Source: Actinomycetes bacterium
GTDB taxonomy: Bacteria; Actinomycetota; Actinomycetes; S36-B12; UBA5976
Reading direction: 5' to 3'
DNA length: 5,953 nucleotides
Assembly (NCBI GenBank): GCA_021784375.1
Contig: JAJXSV010000146.1
Location: 1-5,953 of the forward strand
Below the pieces are notes generated by a model. The model ran no database searches. It worked only from the letters and a program-made list of their open reading frames with translations, and was not told where the DNA came from. Of this stretch, positions 4,810 to 5,953 are shown piece after piece (within the stretch, counting starts at the first letter, position 1; the number at the start of each line of letters is the position of its first letter). The translations under genes were made by a program, and so were the position numbers.

Positions 4810-5953
4810 CCAAACGACTTGTCATCGTGATGACGCTCATCGCCGCGTCGGTTGCGATGGCGTTGGCGCTGCCACTGGTCGGTCTGGTGGTGGCCTCCGA
4901 GCGCTCGGCACTCGTCAACGAACTGCAGGTGGAGGCGCTGGCCACGGCCTCCTTGCTCTCGTCACAGCCCTTGTCGCAATGGCCTGCCACCGTTGCCGCC
5001 GCGCCCTCGCGACCCAACGAACGCGTGGTGGTGGTGAACGCCAATCTCGATCTCATCGCCGATAGCGACAAGAGCAATCTCGATCGCAGTTTCAATCGGC
5101 CGGAGATCGTGCGCGCCCTGGGTGGCGTCATGTCGTCGGACATCCGTCCTTCCAGGACGCTGGGCACGGACCTGCGCTTCGTGGCGGCACCCATCGTCAA
5201 GAACGAGAAGATCGTTGCCGCCGTGCGCTACTCGCTACCCGAGAACGCGGTGCAAGCAGCGGTGCATCGCACGGAATGGTCGCTCGCCTTGTTCGTGGGA
5301 GCAGTGACGCTGGTGGCCGGCATCATCGCCTGGCTCATCGCCTCCTCCATTGCGGCGCCGGTCCGGGGTCTGGCCGATCTGGCCGGACGCCTGCATGGGG
5401 ATCTTGGCCTTCGGGCCCGTGAGGACAAGGGACCGCATGAGGTCCGGGCCGTCGCGCGCGCCCTCAACCAGACCGCCGAACGGCTGCAGGATCTCGTGCG
5501 TCGCACCGAACGAGTGGCCGCGGATGCCTCCCACCATCTGCGGACTCCGCTCACCGGCATCCGCATCCGGCTCGAGGGCATTGAGGACATGGCGAGCGAT
5601 CCCGAGCTGGCACAGGAAGCGCATCATGCACTGGAGGAGGTCGATCGCCTGGCCCATCGCATCGACGAAGTGCTGGCGCTGGCCAAGAGCGATGAAGTGC
5701 CCAAGGAACTCGTCGATGCCAGCGCGGAGACGCGTGGACGCATCCGGCAGTTCGAGGCCATCGCGCAGGATCACCGCCTGGTGCTGCTCACCCAACTCGC
5801 AGATGCTGCCATGGTGCGGGCGGAGGCGGGTGCCATTCCGCGCATCATCGACGAACTGCTGGGCAATGCCGTGAACTACGCCAAGACCACGATCGGTGTC
5901 ACGCTGGAAGCCGCCGCCGATACCGTCACACTCACGGTGGAGGACGACGGCCC
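4806..5953 (+). CDS. Membrane sensor histidine kinase, partner of the response regulator (C-terminal end off the right edge)
   Basis: The first 382 residues of a HAMP-type sensor kinase. One transmembrane helix (about 4-29) and a second (about 158-180) flank an outside sensor region of about 127 residues. Its V-V-V-N-A-N-L-D-L-I-A-D-S-D and T-L-G-T-D-L-R-F-V-A-A-P-I stretches suggest a single-Cache/PDC-like fold. HAMP follows (about 180-232, P185-V-R-G-L). The HisKA domain then carries phosphoacceptor H243 in A241-S-H-H-L-R-T-P-L; residue 244 is His where Glu, Asp or Gln is usual. The ATPase domain shows the N box (E350-L-L-G-N354-A) and the start of the G1 box (E379-D-D-G382), where the window ends. 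The GTG start at 4806 overlaps the regulator's stop in a GTGA with no strong Shine-Dalgarno sequence, as expected for coupled translation. The signal sensed is unknown. Confidence 0.95.
   Translation, partial: MTKRLVIVMTLIAASVAMALALPLVGLVVASERSALVNELQVEALATASLLSSQPLSQWPATVAAAPSRPNERVVVVNANLDLIADSDKSNLDRSFNRPEIVRALGGVMSSDIRPSRTLGTDLRFVAAPIVKNEKIVAAVRYSLPENAVQAAVHRTEWSLALFVGAVTLVAGIIAWLIASSIAAPVRGLADLAGRLHGDLGLRAREDKGPHEVRAVARALNQTAERLQDLVRRTERVAADASHHLRTPLTGIRIRLEGIEDMASDPELAQEAHHALEEVDRLAHRIDEVLALAKSDEVPKELVDASAETRGRIRQFEAIAQDHRLVLLTQLADAAMVRAEAGAIPRIIDELLGNAVNYAKTTIGVTLEAAADTVTLTVEDDG

Noticed and set aside
5235..5795. Minus-strand open frame of 186 codons opposite the histidine kinase
   Set aside because: The kinase motifs on the plus strand are unmistakable; this is an antisense shadow.

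Overview
The window is GC-rich, densely packed bacterial DNA that reads as a chromosomal segment of an actinobacterium (Actinomycetota). Three things support this. FhaA and FhaB homologues lie together with a PstP-like PP2C phosphatase. A close MenJ-like menaquinone reductase is present. Several leading genes have a -10-like box exactly six bases before the start codon and no Shine-Dalgarno sequence, as in leaderless actinobacterial genes. A finer taxonomic call is not supported. No rRNA, tRNA, CRISPR array, insertion sequence or phage gene was seen.

Layout. Positions 1-1337 (minus strand) hold a tight operon, fhaA > fhaB > PP2C phosphatase, with the phosphatase cut by the left edge. In related genomes this set continues into rodA, pbpA, pknA and pknB and controls cell wall growth and division through Ser/Thr phosphorylation. 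That continuation lies outside the window and is only expected. A 62-base divergent gap then leads to menJ (1400-2632, plus), whose TGA abuts the TGA of a convergent PAP2-like membrane protein (2633-3514, minus) in one shared TGATCA. Upstream of the PAP2 gene is a small Ala/Pro/Ser-rich exported or membrane-anchored protein of unknown function (3580-4032, minus). A 123-base divergent gap separates it from a two-component operon (plus): an OmpR/PhoB-type response regulator (4156-4809) and a sensor histidine kinase (4806 to the right edge, incomplete).

How the parts may work together. The left operon is a phosphothreonine signalling module: FHA adaptors plus the phosphatase that reverses kinase action. 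MenJ saturates one isoprene unit of menaquinone in the membrane. The PAP2-like protein may act on a lipid phosphate, but its active site is altered. The two-component pair senses something outside the membrane and controls transcription; its targets are unknown, and the divergently transcribed exported protein is a natural candidate.

The gene content is largely familiar, and I see no clearly new multi-gene system. The best second-look items are departures from catalytic or binding consensus: FhaB lacks the FHA phosphate-binding arginine, and the PAP2-like protein lacks two of its family's signature arginines. The shared leaderless-promoter geometry of three genes and the repeats ahead of the response regulator are also worth a look.
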